A stretch of 5,892 nt of DNA from Hydrogenophilales bacterium RIFOXYD1_FULL_62_11 (GCA_001802655.1 MGZO01000109.1:3876-9767), one strand, 5' to 3'. Shown: positions 1 to 5,892, counted from the stretch's first letter. Program-made: numbers and translations. Notes: generated by a model from the letters alone, not told the origin.

Positions 1-1089
1 GCCTATGCGGTGATTTTCGTCGGCGCGCTGCTTGCCGCCACCACCGGCGTGGTCGCCGCTTCGGTGATCGCAATGGGCCTGATTTCGCTGCCGGTGATGC
101 TGCGTTACGGCTACGACAAGCGACTGGCGTCGGGCGTGATCGCCGCCTCCGGCACGCTGGCGCAGATCATTCCCCCCTCGCTGGTGCTGATCGTGCTGGC
201 GGATCAATTGGGCGCATCGGTCGGCGACATGTACATGGGTGCGCTGCTGCCCGGCCTGGCGCTGGTCGGCCTGTATCTGCTCTACGTGTTCGTGCTCACC
301 CTGGTCAAGCCTGCGGCTGCACCCGCGATGCCGGCCAGCGCACGCACCCTGCACGGTTCGGCGCTGCTGCTGCGCGTGCTGACCACCCTGGTGCCGCCGC
401 TGGTGCGGATTTTCCTGGTGCTCGGCACGATTTTCCTCGGCGTTGCCACCCCGACCGAAGGCGGCGCAATGGGCGCGGCGGGCGCGCTGCTGCTGGCGCT
501 GGCGCGCGGACGGCTGACGCGGCTGCAGCTGACGCAGGCAGTCGACAGCACCACCAAGCTCACCACCTTTGTCATTTTTATTCTCATCGGCTCGACGATT
601 TTCACTTTGGCATTTCGCGGCCTGAGCGGCGACCTCTGGGTCGAGCACCTGTTCAACCAGTTGCCCGGCGGCGTGCTCGGATTCCTCATCGTGGTCAACC
701 TGATGGTGTTCGTGCTGGCGTTCTTTCTCGACTTTTTCGAGATCGCCTTCATCGCCGTGCCTCTGCTCGCCCCGGTCGCGCACAAGCTCGGCATCGACCC
801 GATCTGGTTCGGCGTGATGCTCGCGGTCAACATGCAGACCGCGTTCATGCACCCTCCGTTCGGCTTCGCGCTGTTTTACCTCAAGAGCGTGGCGCCCAAA
901 TCCATCCGCACCAGCGACATTTACTGGGGCGCGATTCCCTTCCTGCTGATTCAACTGTTTATGGTGGCCATGGTGCTCGCCTTCCCTGCCATCGTACTGG
1001 TCGATGCGCCACCCGATGCCAGCAGCGTCACCGAAATCCCGATCGAGGTCGATCCGGCGGCTGGGTATCTGCCGGCTGAATGGCGCTAA
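1..1089 (+). CDS. TRAP transporter large permease subunit (DctM family), 3' part
   Basis: The reading frame is open from base 1, so the gene starts outside the window; 362 residues are visible before TAA at 1087-1089. This is the large membrane subunit of a tripartite ATP-independent periplasmic transporter, which imports organic anions with a sodium or proton gradient together with a periplasmic binding protein and a small membrane subunit. The fragment is mostly hydrophobic helices. It carries the family signatures SGTLAQIIPPS (about residues 48-58), ATPTEGGAMGA (about 150-160) and NMQTAFMHPPFGFALF (about 277-292). The wording of these motifs recalls the mannitol/chloroaromatic (FcbT3-like) branch, but the substrate cannot be read from sequence. 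After the last helix a hydrophilic tail of roughly 25 residues ends in PAEWR. The binding-protein and small-subunit genes would be expected upstream, outside the window. The family call is firm; the subfamily is tentative. Confidence 0.93.
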   Translation, partial: AYAVIFVGALLAATTGVVAASVIAMGLISLPVMLRYGYDKRLASGVIAASGTLAQIIPPSLVLIVLADQLGASVGDMYMGALLPGLALVGLYLLYVFVLTLVKPAAAPAMPASARTLHGSALLLRVLTTLVPPLVRIFLVLGTIFLGVATPTEGGAMGAAGALLLALARGRLTRLQLTQAVDSTTKLTTFVIFILIGSTIFTLAFRGLSGDLWVEHLFNQLPGGVLGFLIVVNLMVFVLAFFLDFFEIAFIAVPLLAPVAHKLGIDPIWFGVMLAVNMQTAFMHPPFGFALFYLKSVAPKSIRTSDIYWGAIPFLLIQLFMVAMVLAFPAIVLVDAPPDASSVTEIPIEVDPAAGYLPAEWR

Positions 1090-1097
1090 GGCGATCC

Positions 1098-1106
1098 TGT
1101 TAGAAT
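1098..1106 (+). promoter_or_regulatory. Putative extended -10 promoter for the FKBP gene
   Basis: TGTTAGAAT combines a TG dinucleotide, one spacer base and TAGAAT, five of six matches to the sigma-70 -10 consensus. It starts 8 bp after the stop of the permease gene. No good -35 box lies 16-18 bp upstream, which fits an extended -10 promoter. Initiation about 7 bp downstream would give a leader of roughly 25 nt before the ATG at 1138. This is inferred from sequence only. Confidence 0.5.
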
Positions 1107-1137
1107 GCGGACTCCAGTCAAATATCCTATTTAAATC

Positions 1138-1464
1138 ATGTCCGAACTCATTATTGAAGACCTCGTCGTCGGCACCGGCGACACCGCTACCGCAGGCCAG
1201 ACTGTCGTCGTGCATTACACCGGCTGGCTCACCAACGGCACCAAGTTCGACTCCAGCGTCGACCGCAACGAGCCCTTCGACTTCAAACTCGGCATGGGCC
1301 GTGTCATCGCCGGCTGGGATCAGGGCGTGGCCGGGATGCAGGTAGGTGGCAAGCGCAAGCTGACCATCCCGCCGGAGCTGGGCTATGGCGAACGCGGTGC
1401 GGGCGGGGTGATTCCTGGCAATGCGACCCTGGTGTTCGATGTGGAACTGCTGGCAGTACGCTAA
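1138..1464 (+). CDS. FKBP-type peptidyl-prolyl cis-trans isomerase
   Basis: A 108-residue single-domain FKBP, the same size as human FKBP12, catalysing cis-trans isomerisation of X-Pro bonds during protein folding. Nearly the whole protein is the FKBP domain. Pocket positions of the family are present: Y27, F37-D38, V56-I57, W60, Y83, I92 and F100. The segments VVVHYTGWL, GRVIAGWDQGV, KRKLTIPPELGYG and GVIPGNATLVFDVELL are typical. There is no signal peptide or membrane segment, so it should be cytoplasmic. The ATG at 1138 gives the usual family start MSELIIEDL, yet no clear Shine-Dalgarno sequence precedes it; the bases before it are A/T-rich. It lies 48 bp after the permease stop, probably has its own promoter, and is followed by a strong hairpin, so it looks monocistronic. 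The family call is very secure; specific client proteins are unknown. Confidence 0.96.
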   Translation: MSELIIEDLVVGTGDTATAGQTVVVHYTGWLTNGTKFDSSVDRNEPFDFKLGMGRVIAGWDQGVAGMQVGGKRKLTIPPELGYGERGAGGVIPGNATLVFDVELLAVR

Positions 1465-1498
1465 GTCAAACCGGCAACTGCATCCTTATTACAAGGCG

Positions 1499-1540
1499 GA
1501 CAGGAGGCCAGGCGGGGAATAACCCGCCTGGCCTCCTGTC
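1499..1540 (+). terminator. Perfect 18-bp hairpin, probable terminator after the FKBP gene
   Basis: Bases 1499-1516 are exactly complementary to 1523-1540, leaving a 6-nt GAATAA loop. The stem is GC-rich and is followed by TTTCCTGTT, an imperfect T-rich run. It starts 34 bp after the FKBP stop and ends 33 bp before the next ATG. The stem is longer than most intrinsic terminators and the T run is weaker, so it may also act as an mRNA 3'-end stabiliser or have leaky termination. Confidence 0.75.
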
Positions 1541-1561
1541 TTTCCTGTTCCGCTTCACCGG

Positions 1562-1567
1562 TAAAAT
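1562..1567 (+). promoter_or_regulatory. Putative -10 box directly upstream of ygiQ
   Basis: TAAAAT matches five of six positions of the sigma-70 -10 consensus and ends 6 bp before the ATG at 1574. Initiation at the usual distance from such a box would fall at or next to the A of the start codon, giving a leaderless or nearly leaderless mRNA. No recognisable -35 hexamer lies 16-18 bp upstream; that position falls at the foot of the preceding hairpin. The TAA inside this box is an in-frame stop for ygiQ, so the start cannot lie further upstream. Confidence 0.45.
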
Positions 1568-1573
1568 CGCCCC

Positions 1574-3769
1574 ATGACACCCGCCCTATTCTCCCACCGC
1601 AAACACTGGGCCGCCCGCTTCGGCACCGCGCCCTTTCTGCCGATGTCGCGCGCCGAGATGACCGCGCTCGGCTGGGACGCGTGCGACATCATTCTGGTGA
1701 CGGGCGACGCCTACATCGACCACCCCAGCTTCGGCATGGCGCTGGTTGGACGGCTGCTGGAAGCGCAGGGCTATCGCGTCGGCATCATCAGCCAGCCCGA
1801 CTGGCTATCGGCCGATGCGTTTCGCACCCTCGGCCAGCCGACGCTGTATTTCGGCGTCACGGCGGGCAACATGGATTCGATGGTCAACCGCTATACCTCC
1901 GACCGCAAAACCCGTTCCGACGACGCCTACACGCCGCATGGCGCGCCCAACAAGCGCCCCGACCGCGCGGTCACGGTGTATGCCCAGCGCTGCCGCGAAG
2001 CCTACCCCGGCACGCCGGTGATCATTGGCTCGATCGAGGCGTCCTTGCGCCGCATCGCGCACTACGACTACTGGTCGGACACGGTGCGCCGCTCGGTGCT
2101 GCCGGATTCCAAGGCCGACCTGCTGATTTTCGGCAACGCCGAACGCGCCTTGCTGGAGGTGACTCAACGCCTGGCCAAGGGCGAAAAAATCGCCGACATC
2201 CGCGACATCCGCGGCACCGGTTTCATGGTGGGACGCGAGTGGAAACCGGCCGACAATTGGCTGGAAGTGCTGTCCACCGAGCTCGATACGCCAGGCGCCA
2301 TCGACGCCCATGTCGACCCTTACGCCATGACGCCGAGCGGCCCGACCGCGCAAACGCCGGAAGGCACCGCGCCCATTCGCATCGTGCCTAAGGCCGAGCG
2401 ACTGGCGGCCAAACAGGACGTGCGCGAGCGCACCGTGATCCGCCTGCCCGATTACGACCAGGTCAAAAACAACCCGTCGTTTTACGCGCATGCCTCGCGC
2501 GTGCTGCACCTCGAATCGAACCCGGGCAACGCCCGCGCACTGCGGCAGGCGCACGGCGAACGCGATGTCTGGCTCAACCCGCCGCCGATTCCGCTGTCGA
2601 CCCCCGACATGGACGGCGTCTACGACCTGCCCTACACGCGCGCACCGCACCCGAGCTATGGCGACGCCAAGATTCCGGCGTGGGAGATGATCCGCTTCTC
2701 GGTCAACATCATGCGCGGCTGCTTCGGCGGCTGCACCTTCTGCTCGATCACCGAACACGAAGGCCGCATCATCCAGAGCCGTTCGGAAGATTCGGTGATC
2801 AAGGAAATCGAGGCGATCCGCGACAAAACCCCTGGATTCACGGGTGTCATCTCCGACCTCGGCGGGCCGACCGCCAACATGTACCGCATGGCGTGCAAGT
2901 CGGAAACCATCGAGAAGGCCTGCCGCCGCCTGTCCTGCGTGTTTCCGGACATATGCGACAACCTCAATACCGACCACGCGCCGCTCATCAGCATGTATCG
3001 CCGCGCCCGCACGCTGCCCGGAATCAAGAAGGTGCTGATCAGCTCGGGGCTGCGCTACGACCTCGCGGTGCGTTCGCCCGAATACATCAAGGAACTGGTG
3101 CAGCATCACGTCGGCGGCTACCTGAAAATCGCCCCCGAGCACACTGAAGCCGGCCCGCTGTCGAAGATGATGAAGCCCGGCATGGGCGCCTACGACCGCT
3201 TCAAGACCCTGTTCGAGGCCGCGTCCAAGTCGGTCGGCAAAAAGCAGTACCTGATCCCGTATTTCATCGCCGCCCATCCGGGCACCACGCTGGAAGACAT
3301 GCTGAATCTGGCGCTGTGGCTGAAGAAGCACGACTTCCGCCTGGACCAGGTGCAGACCTTTTTGCCGACGCCGATGGCGCTGGCGACGACCATGTACCAC
3401 ACCGAAAAGAACCCGCTCAAGAAGGTACTGGGCGGCAAGGGTGAGTCGGTTGAAGTGGTCAAGCAAGGGCGCATGCGGCGGTTGCACAAAGCCTTTTTGC
3501 GCTACCACGACGCCGAAAACTGGCCGATGCTGCGCGAGGCGCTGAAGGAAATGGGGCGCGAGGACTTGATCGGCAACAGCAAGAAACACCTGATCCCGCT
3601 GTTCCAGCCCGCCGGCACCGGCAAGCGCCCCGAAGGCGCACGCATCCTGCGCGACGTGCCGGTGAAGGGCGAGCCGCGTGTCGCCCCGCTCGCCTCGCGC
3701 GGTCGCCCGCCGCAAGTGCCCAAGCACCCGCTGAGCCAACGCCGCGGCGGCGGGAAAAGCCGGCCATGA
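1574..3769 (+). CDS. ygiQ: YgiQ family radical SAM protein (UPF0313)
   Basis: A 731-residue protein, close to the length of E. coli YgiQ and collinear with it as I recall it. The N-terminal part (about 15-330) has the family block APFLPMSRAEMTALGWD, then VTGDAYIDHPSFGMA and GSIEASLRRIAHYDYWSD. The radical SAM core follows, with C383, C387 and C390 forming the CxxxCxxC motif (CFGGCTFC) that ligates a [4Fe-4S] cluster and S-adenosylmethionine. Next come ISDLGGPTANMY and KIAPEHTE segments. The C-terminal part (about 600-700, DUF3362 region) contains RRLHKAFLRYH, and the last 35 residues are basic and proline-rich, probably disordered. No signal peptide is seen, so it should be cytoplasmic. The reaction and substrate are not known to me. 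An in-frame stop at 1562-1564 makes ATG 1574 the first possible start, and its first residues align with the family N-terminus. No Shine-Dalgarno sequence fits. The DUF2288 gene overlaps its stop by 4 bp. Confidence 0.97.
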   Translation: MTPALFSHRKHWAARFGTAPFLPMSRAEMTALGWDACDIILVTGDAYIDHPSFGMALVGRLLEAQGYRVGIISQPDWLSADAFRTLGQPTLYFGVTAGNMDSMVNRYTSDRKTRSDDAYTPHGAPNKRPDRAVTVYAQRCREAYPGTPVIIGSIEASLRRIAHYDYWSDTVRRSVLPDSKADLLIFGNAERALLEVTQRLAKGEKIADIRDIRGTGFMVGREWKPADNWLEVLSTELDTPGAIDAHVDPYAMTPSGPTAQTPEGTAPIRIVPKAERLAAKQDVRERTVIRLPDYDQVKNNPSFYAHASRVLHLESNPGNARALRQAHGERDVWLNPPPIPLSTPDMDGVYDLPYTRAPHPSYGDAKIPAWEMIRFSVNIMRGCFGGCTFCSITEHEGRIIQSRSEDSVIKEIEAIRDKTPGFTGVISDLGGPTANMYRMACKSETIEKACRRLSCVFPDICDNLNTDHAPLISMYRRARTLPGIKKVLISSGLRYDLAVRSPEYIKELVQHHVGGYLKIAPEHTEAGPLSKMMKPGMGAYDRFKTLFEAASKSVGKKQYLIPYFIAAHPGTTLEDMLNLALWLKKHDFRLDQVQTFLPTPMALATTMYHTEKNPLKKVLGGKGESVEVVKQGRMRRLHKAFLRYHDAENWPMLREALKEMGREDLIGNSKKHLIPLFQPAGTGKRPEGARILRDVPVKGEPRVAPLASRGRPPQVPKHPLSQRRGGGKSRP

Positions 3770-4080
3770 CGGAGCGCGAAATCCTCCACGCCAAGCTCAC
3801 GCTCGAAACCGCCCAGCTTGCGTGGCCGGAACTCGAACGCCACTTCGCGCGCGGCGACGTCGTCAAGGTCGCCACTGGCGTGGACCTGGTCGATGCTGCC
3901 CTGCTGATTGCCGAAAACAACGCAGCCGAAGCGCAGATCTGGCTGGCCGATGGCCGCATCGCCCGGGCTGAACTCTCCGATGCCGAAGACTGGCATGCGC
4001 GCCAGCCGATGTTCTGGGCAGTCGTGGTGGCGCCCTGGGTGCTGGTGCAGGAAGTGGCAAAGCAACCGGAATCGGATTGA
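3766..4080 (+). CDS. DUF2288 domain-containing protein
   Basis: A 104-residue protein that fills one DUF2288 domain. Recognisable family segments are LTLETAQLAWPELERHFARG near the N-terminus, GVDLVDAALLIAENNAAE in the middle and FWAVVVAPWVLVQE near the C-terminus. No signal peptide or long hydrophobic helix is present, so a soluble cytoplasmic protein is likely. Its biochemical function is not known. The ATG at 3766 overlaps the TGA of ygiQ as ATGA, and no good ribosome binding site precedes it, which suggests translation by ribosomes finishing ygiQ. That arrangement implies co-expression with the radical SAM enzyme and, by inference, a related role. No clear terminator follows it in the 190 bp before the next gene. 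Confidence 0.92.
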   Translation: MTEREILHAKLTLETAQLAWPELERHFARGDVVKVATGVDLVDAALLIAENNAAEAQIWLADGRIARAELSDAEDWHARQPMFWAVVVAPWVLVQEVAKQPESD

Positions 4081-4271
4081 GGAAATACGGAGGCGGTTTT
4101 GAGTGCGCTCTGTCCGAATCGACTGTAGCGGCGTGACCGTCGAGGGTTCCGGAGGGTCCGGCACAAGCGAGGAGACGGCGGAACAGACGCGTTCCCCCGC
4201 CCTATCCCAGACCACACGCCTCTGGAGATGAGTCAGAAACGGTGAAGACAACCCAATACGAAGGCAGAACG

Positions 4272-4583
4272 ATGCACTTGATTCAACTGCTCATTCCCAT
4301 CTACGACAATGACGGCAACCCGTTCCCACGGAGCAGATTCGACAGCGTAAGGGGACAGTTGATGGAACGTTTCGGGGGGCTGACGGCTTTTGTGCAATCT
4401 CCGGCGCTGGGCTTGTGGAAAGACGCGGAAAGCGGGGCGACCGCGCACGACGACATGATTCTGATCGAAGTGATGGTCGAAAAATTCGAACGGGATTGGT
4501 GGTCTGCTTACCGTACGGCGCTGGAATGCGCTTTTCGACAGGATGAAATCGTAGTACGGGCGATAGCTTGCGAGCGGGTCTGA
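4272..4583 (+). CDS. Small conserved hypothetical protein
   Basis: A 103-residue soluble-looking protein starting MHLIQLLIPIYDNDGNPFP and ending in VRAIACERV. I recognise the pattern as a conserved proteobacterial hypothetical family: an N-terminal strand followed by YDNDG, then MERFGGLTAF, a central DDMILIEVMVE strand and a RDWWSAYRTALE helix. I know of no assigned function. There is no signal peptide, metal motif or catalytic signature. ATG 4272 is preferred because AAGG at 4261-4264 sits 7 nt before it; an in-frame GTG at 4242 would add 10 residues but has no properly spaced ribosome binding site. The gene uses AGA, AGG, GTA, CAA, GGA and ATA codons that the neighbours mostly avoid, so it may have a different history or be weakly expressed. 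It stands alone between the ygiQ pair and the convergent minus-strand genes. Confidence 0.75.
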   Translation: MHLIQLLIPIYDNDGNPFPRSRFDSVRGQLMERFGGLTAFVQSPALGLWKDAESGATAHDDMILIEVMVEKFERDWWSAYRTALECAFRQDEIVVRAIACERV

Positions 4584-4689
4584 TCGCGGGAACGCGCTGC
4601 ATCTAATCCAGTCAGGAATGGTTTTTATGCGCCGCAGCCAAGGCTGAACCAACGTCACGTGGACGTAAGAACGGCGAGGCCTAAGTAGA

Positions 4690-4713
4690 AAAAGCCCGCA
4701 GATGCGGGCTTTT
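4690..4713. terminator. Bidirectional intrinsic terminator between convergent genes
   Basis: A 10-bp stem, AAAAGCCCGC paired with GCGGGCTTTT, encloses a 4-nt AGAT loop. On the minus strand the stem is followed by a run of T residues (TTTTTC), so it fits a classical terminator for the DUF302 gene, whose stop lies 18 bp before it. On the plus strand it ends in TTTT and can stop transcripts from the 4272-4583 gene, although that stop is 107 bp away. Confidence 0.85.
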
Positions 4714-4730
4714 GTCGCGCGTCCGTGGGC

Positions 4731-5126
4731 TCAACCGGCGAGGCTGTCCTTTACCCGCAGCAGACGGGCGCGCGCTTCGGTCGCGACGCTATGCACGGCG
4801 GTATTGCTCACCAGCTTCACCATGATGCCAGGGTCGAGGAAAGATACCGTCACCTTGCCGTCTGCTTCCTCGCGTACGACGACGTTGCAGGGCAGCAGCA
4901 TGCCAACATCTGGCTCGGCCGTAATGGCCTGATGCGCCAGCGGCGGATTGCAGGCGCCGAGGATGCGGTAGGGGCGCATGTCGACGTCGAGCTTGGTCTT
5001 CATGGTGCTTTTCACGTCGATGTCGGTCAGCACGCCGAAACCTTCGGTCTTGAGGGCGGCGGTGACTTTCTCGATGGCTGCGTCGAAGGGGCCGCTGATC
5101 TGGGTGTCGAATCCGTATTCGCTCAT
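4731..5126 (-). CDS. DUF302 domain-containing protein
   Basis: A 131-residue protein made of one DUF302 domain. The hallmark runs from GACNPPLAHQAI to GMLLPCNVVVREE, carrying conserved C59 and C80 in this numbering. The upstream part, with SGPFDAAIEKVTAALKTEGFGVL, is the usual first helix and strand. No signal peptide or membrane span is evident, so the protein appears cytoplasmic as called. The molecular function of the domain is not established to my knowledge; the two cysteines invite a redox or metal-related guess, which is inference. The frame is open to a start at 5165 that would add 13 residues, but the start at 5126 is chosen because a good Shine-Dalgarno sequence lies 7 nt before it and the family begins there. 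It is 72 bp downstream of the cytochrome c gene on the same strand and is followed by a strong terminator, so it probably ends that operon. Confidence 0.92.
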   Translation of the reverse strand: MSEYGFDTQISGPFDAAIEKVTAALKTEGFGVLTDIDVKSTMKTKLDVDMRPYRILGACNPPLAHQAITAEPDVGMLLPCNVVVREEADGKVTVSFLDPGIMVKLVSNTAVHSVATEARARLLRVKDSLAG

Positions 5127-5133
5127 GGTGTTA

Positions 5134-5140
5134 CTCCTGA
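5134..5140 (-). promoter_or_regulatory. Ribosome binding site fixing the DUF302 start
   Basis: Read on the minus strand this is TCAGGAG, complementary to the 16S rRNA 3' end, with 7 nt to the ATG at 5126-5124. It lies inside the extra 13 codons of the longer open frame, which argues for the shorter protein. It is the best ribosome binding site in the window. Confidence 0.75.
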
Positions 5141-5198
5141 TTGGGGGTGATTTCAATACCGGCATTTTACCTGCTGCGAGTCAGAGTCCGCAGTCCGC

Positions 5199-5669
5199 TC
5201 AGGGTTCCAGCGATTTCTGCTCCAGCTTCCACCACAGCGCGTAGACCTCGTCGGACCACAGCGACTTGATGTATGCCACGCCATCCAGCATCTCCTGCTC
5301 GCTCAGCTTGCCCTTCCAGGCTGGCATCTTGCCTTGTCCCTGCGGGCTACCCTCGCGGATCATGTCCAGCAGCACCGCAGTCGGGTGGTGCCAGGCATGG
5401 GCGCTGTCGTCGAGCGGGGGCGGCGGGAAGTGGCCGTCGGCGTCGCGGATGCGCCAGTCGCCCGGCTGCCCCTTGCCGCCAATGCCATGGCACTCCAGAC
5501 AGACCTTTTCATAGACGGCTTTCCCGCGCGTCACCTGCGTCGGATCCAGCTTGCGTTCGACCACAGTCTCGTCGGCATCGCCTGATTGAACCAAAGGCGT
5601 GCCATCGCACCCCGCCAGCCCCAAGCCGACGACCAGGGTCGCGAAGATTTTCCATTTCATGCTTTTCAT
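5199..5669 (-). CDS. Class I c-type cytochrome, predicted lipoprotein
   Basis: A 156-residue protein with one covalent haem site, CLECH (C57, C60, H61), and a probable axial methionine at M115 in GKMPAWKGKLS, followed by the closing helix GVAYIKSLW. This is the class I (mono-haem, His/Met) electron carrier plan. The N-terminus has lysines, a hydrophobic stretch IFATLVVGLGLAGC and a lipobox LAGC with C21, so it should be exported and lipid-anchored. D22 at the +2 position is the residue linked in E. coli to inner-membrane retention. A linker of about 25 residues precedes the haem domain, and an unusual WW-containing tail ends the protein. ATG 5669 is chosen; ATG 5660 is nearly as good, and GTG 5714 would give an overlong n-region. 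None has a strong ribosome binding site. The redox partner is unknown. It lies 46 bp after the Mut7-C gene and 72 bp before DUF302. Confidence 0.93.
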   Translation of the reverse strand: MKSMKWKIFATLVVGLGLAGCDGTPLVQSGDADETVVERKLDPTQVTRGKAVYEKVCLECHGIGGKGQPGDWRIRDADGHFPPPPLDDSAHAWHHPTAVLLDMIREGSPQGQGKMPAWKGKLSEQEMLDGVAYIKSLWSDEVYALWWKLEQKSLEP

Positions 5670-5715
5670 GAGGTTTGCTTGTGTGGAGAAGACTACAGAG
5701 AGGGTGCGCCGCACC

Positions 5716-5892
5716 TTAAGTTCCGCTTTCCCCGCTGTTCACCAGCACTCCATCAAGCAGACGACGCATGTTGCGCCAGTGCGAGCCTTCCCAGTACACG
5801 CGCCCGCACGCGTCGCAGGCGCTGAAGTGCTCGTAGTGCTCCCGCACCTTGGCGGCAGGCGATCCAGCACGCTGGCCTTGTCGACCGGGCGC
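5716..5892 (-). pseudogene. Mut7-C RNase domain protein, C-terminal zinc-ribbon part, frameshifted
   Basis: Only the 3' end is in the window. The terminal frame, ending at TAA 5718-5716, encodes KVREHYEHFSACDACGRVYW followed by EGSHWRNMRRLLD, which I recognise as the zinc-ribbon end of Mut7-C (PIN-like RNase, PF01927) proteins; the CDAC pair is half of the expected Cys4 zinc site, the other pair lying upstream. In family members this block is preceded by a PVDK...LDRLPP segment. Here RPVDKASVLDRLP is present in 5892-5853 but in a different frame, so one base seems to be missing near 5848-5855. Reading on in the upstream frame would scramble the zinc ribbon and stop at 5741-5739. This may be a real mutation or a sequencing error. 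Family function is presumed RNA cleavage. The cytochrome gene follows on the same strand after 46 bp. Confidence 0.8.

Noticed and set aside
1805..3739. 644-residue open frame on the minus strand, antisense to ygiQ
   Set aside because: It lies wholly within a well-conserved radical SAM gene. Its translation is rich in H, R, A, V and Q with no domain pattern, as expected for the complement of a GC-rich gene.
3459..4251. Overlapping minus-strand frames of about 250 residues across the ygiQ end, DUF2288 and the gap
   Set aside because: They are antisense to recognised genes, low in complexity (Ser/Arg/Ala-rich), and lack a recognisable family or ribosome site.
4081..4271. 190-bp gap searched for a terminator, promoter or small RNA; short inverted repeats at 4149-4161 (CCGGA/TCCGG) and 4180-4195 (GGAAC/GTTCC)
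   Set aside because: The stems are only 5 bp with no T run, no convincing -35/-10 pair is seen, and the ATG at 4228 opens just a five-codon frame. I see nothing firm here.
4584..4689. Small inverted repeats downstream of the hypothetical gene (ACGTC at 4652-4656 with GACGT at 4662-4666)
   Set aside because: Five-base arms with no further context occur readily by chance; the real terminator follows at 4690-4713.
4725..5150. 141-residue plus-strand frame opposite the DUF302 gene
   Set aside because: It is the complement of a recognised domain gene with a strong ribosome site on the other strand; no family pattern is visible in it.
5127..5198. Possible TAAAAT -10 box on the minus strand upstream of DUF302
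   Set aside because: The hexamer 17 bp upstream does not resemble a -35 element and there is no TG extension, so a separate DUF302 promoter is not supported.
5703..5715. GGTGC/GCACC mini-hairpin just after the Mut7-C stop
   Set aside because: The 5-bp stem with a 3-nt loop has no T run, so it is too weak to call a terminator between the Mut7-C and cytochrome genes.

Overview
The window looks like ordinary chromosomal DNA from a GC-rich betaproteobacterium. Evidence: strong G/C third-position bias, a short FKBP of the type common in that class, a YgiQ–DUF2288 pair, and betaproteobacterial-style start regions with a -10-like box close to the ATG. A Thiobacillus- or Nitrosomonadales-like source is a guess from protein flavour only. 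I see no mobile element, tRNA, rRNA, CRISPR array or integrase.

Plus strand, left to right: the 3' part of a TRAP-transporter large permease gene (1-1089, start outside the window); an extended -10 promoter leading into a 108-residue FKBP-type prolyl isomerase (1138-1464); a perfect 18-bp inverted repeat that probably terminates it (1499-1540); a full-length YgiQ-family radical SAM gene (1574-3769) whose start lies 6 bp after a -10-like box; a DUF2288 gene overlapping it by ATGA (3766-4080); and a separate small conserved hypothetical gene with unusual codon choice (4272-4583).

Minus strand, converging on the first group and reading right to left: the 3' end of a Mut7-C RNase/zinc-ribbon gene, which appears frameshifted in this sequence (5716-5892); a class I c-type cytochrome with a lipoprotein signal (5199-5669); and a DUF302 gene (4731-5126). 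A hairpin with T/A tracts on both sides (4690-4713) sits between the two converging groups and can terminate both.

Functionally the window is a patchwork: solute uptake, protein folding, an uncharacterised radical SAM enzyme with a small partner, and a probable cell-envelope redox pair (lipoprotein cytochrome c plus DUF302). I do not find a convincing new multi-gene system. The points most worth checking are the Mut7-C frameshift, the possible leaderless ygiQ mRNA, the ygiQ–DUF2288 coupling, and the cytochrome–DUF302 pairing.
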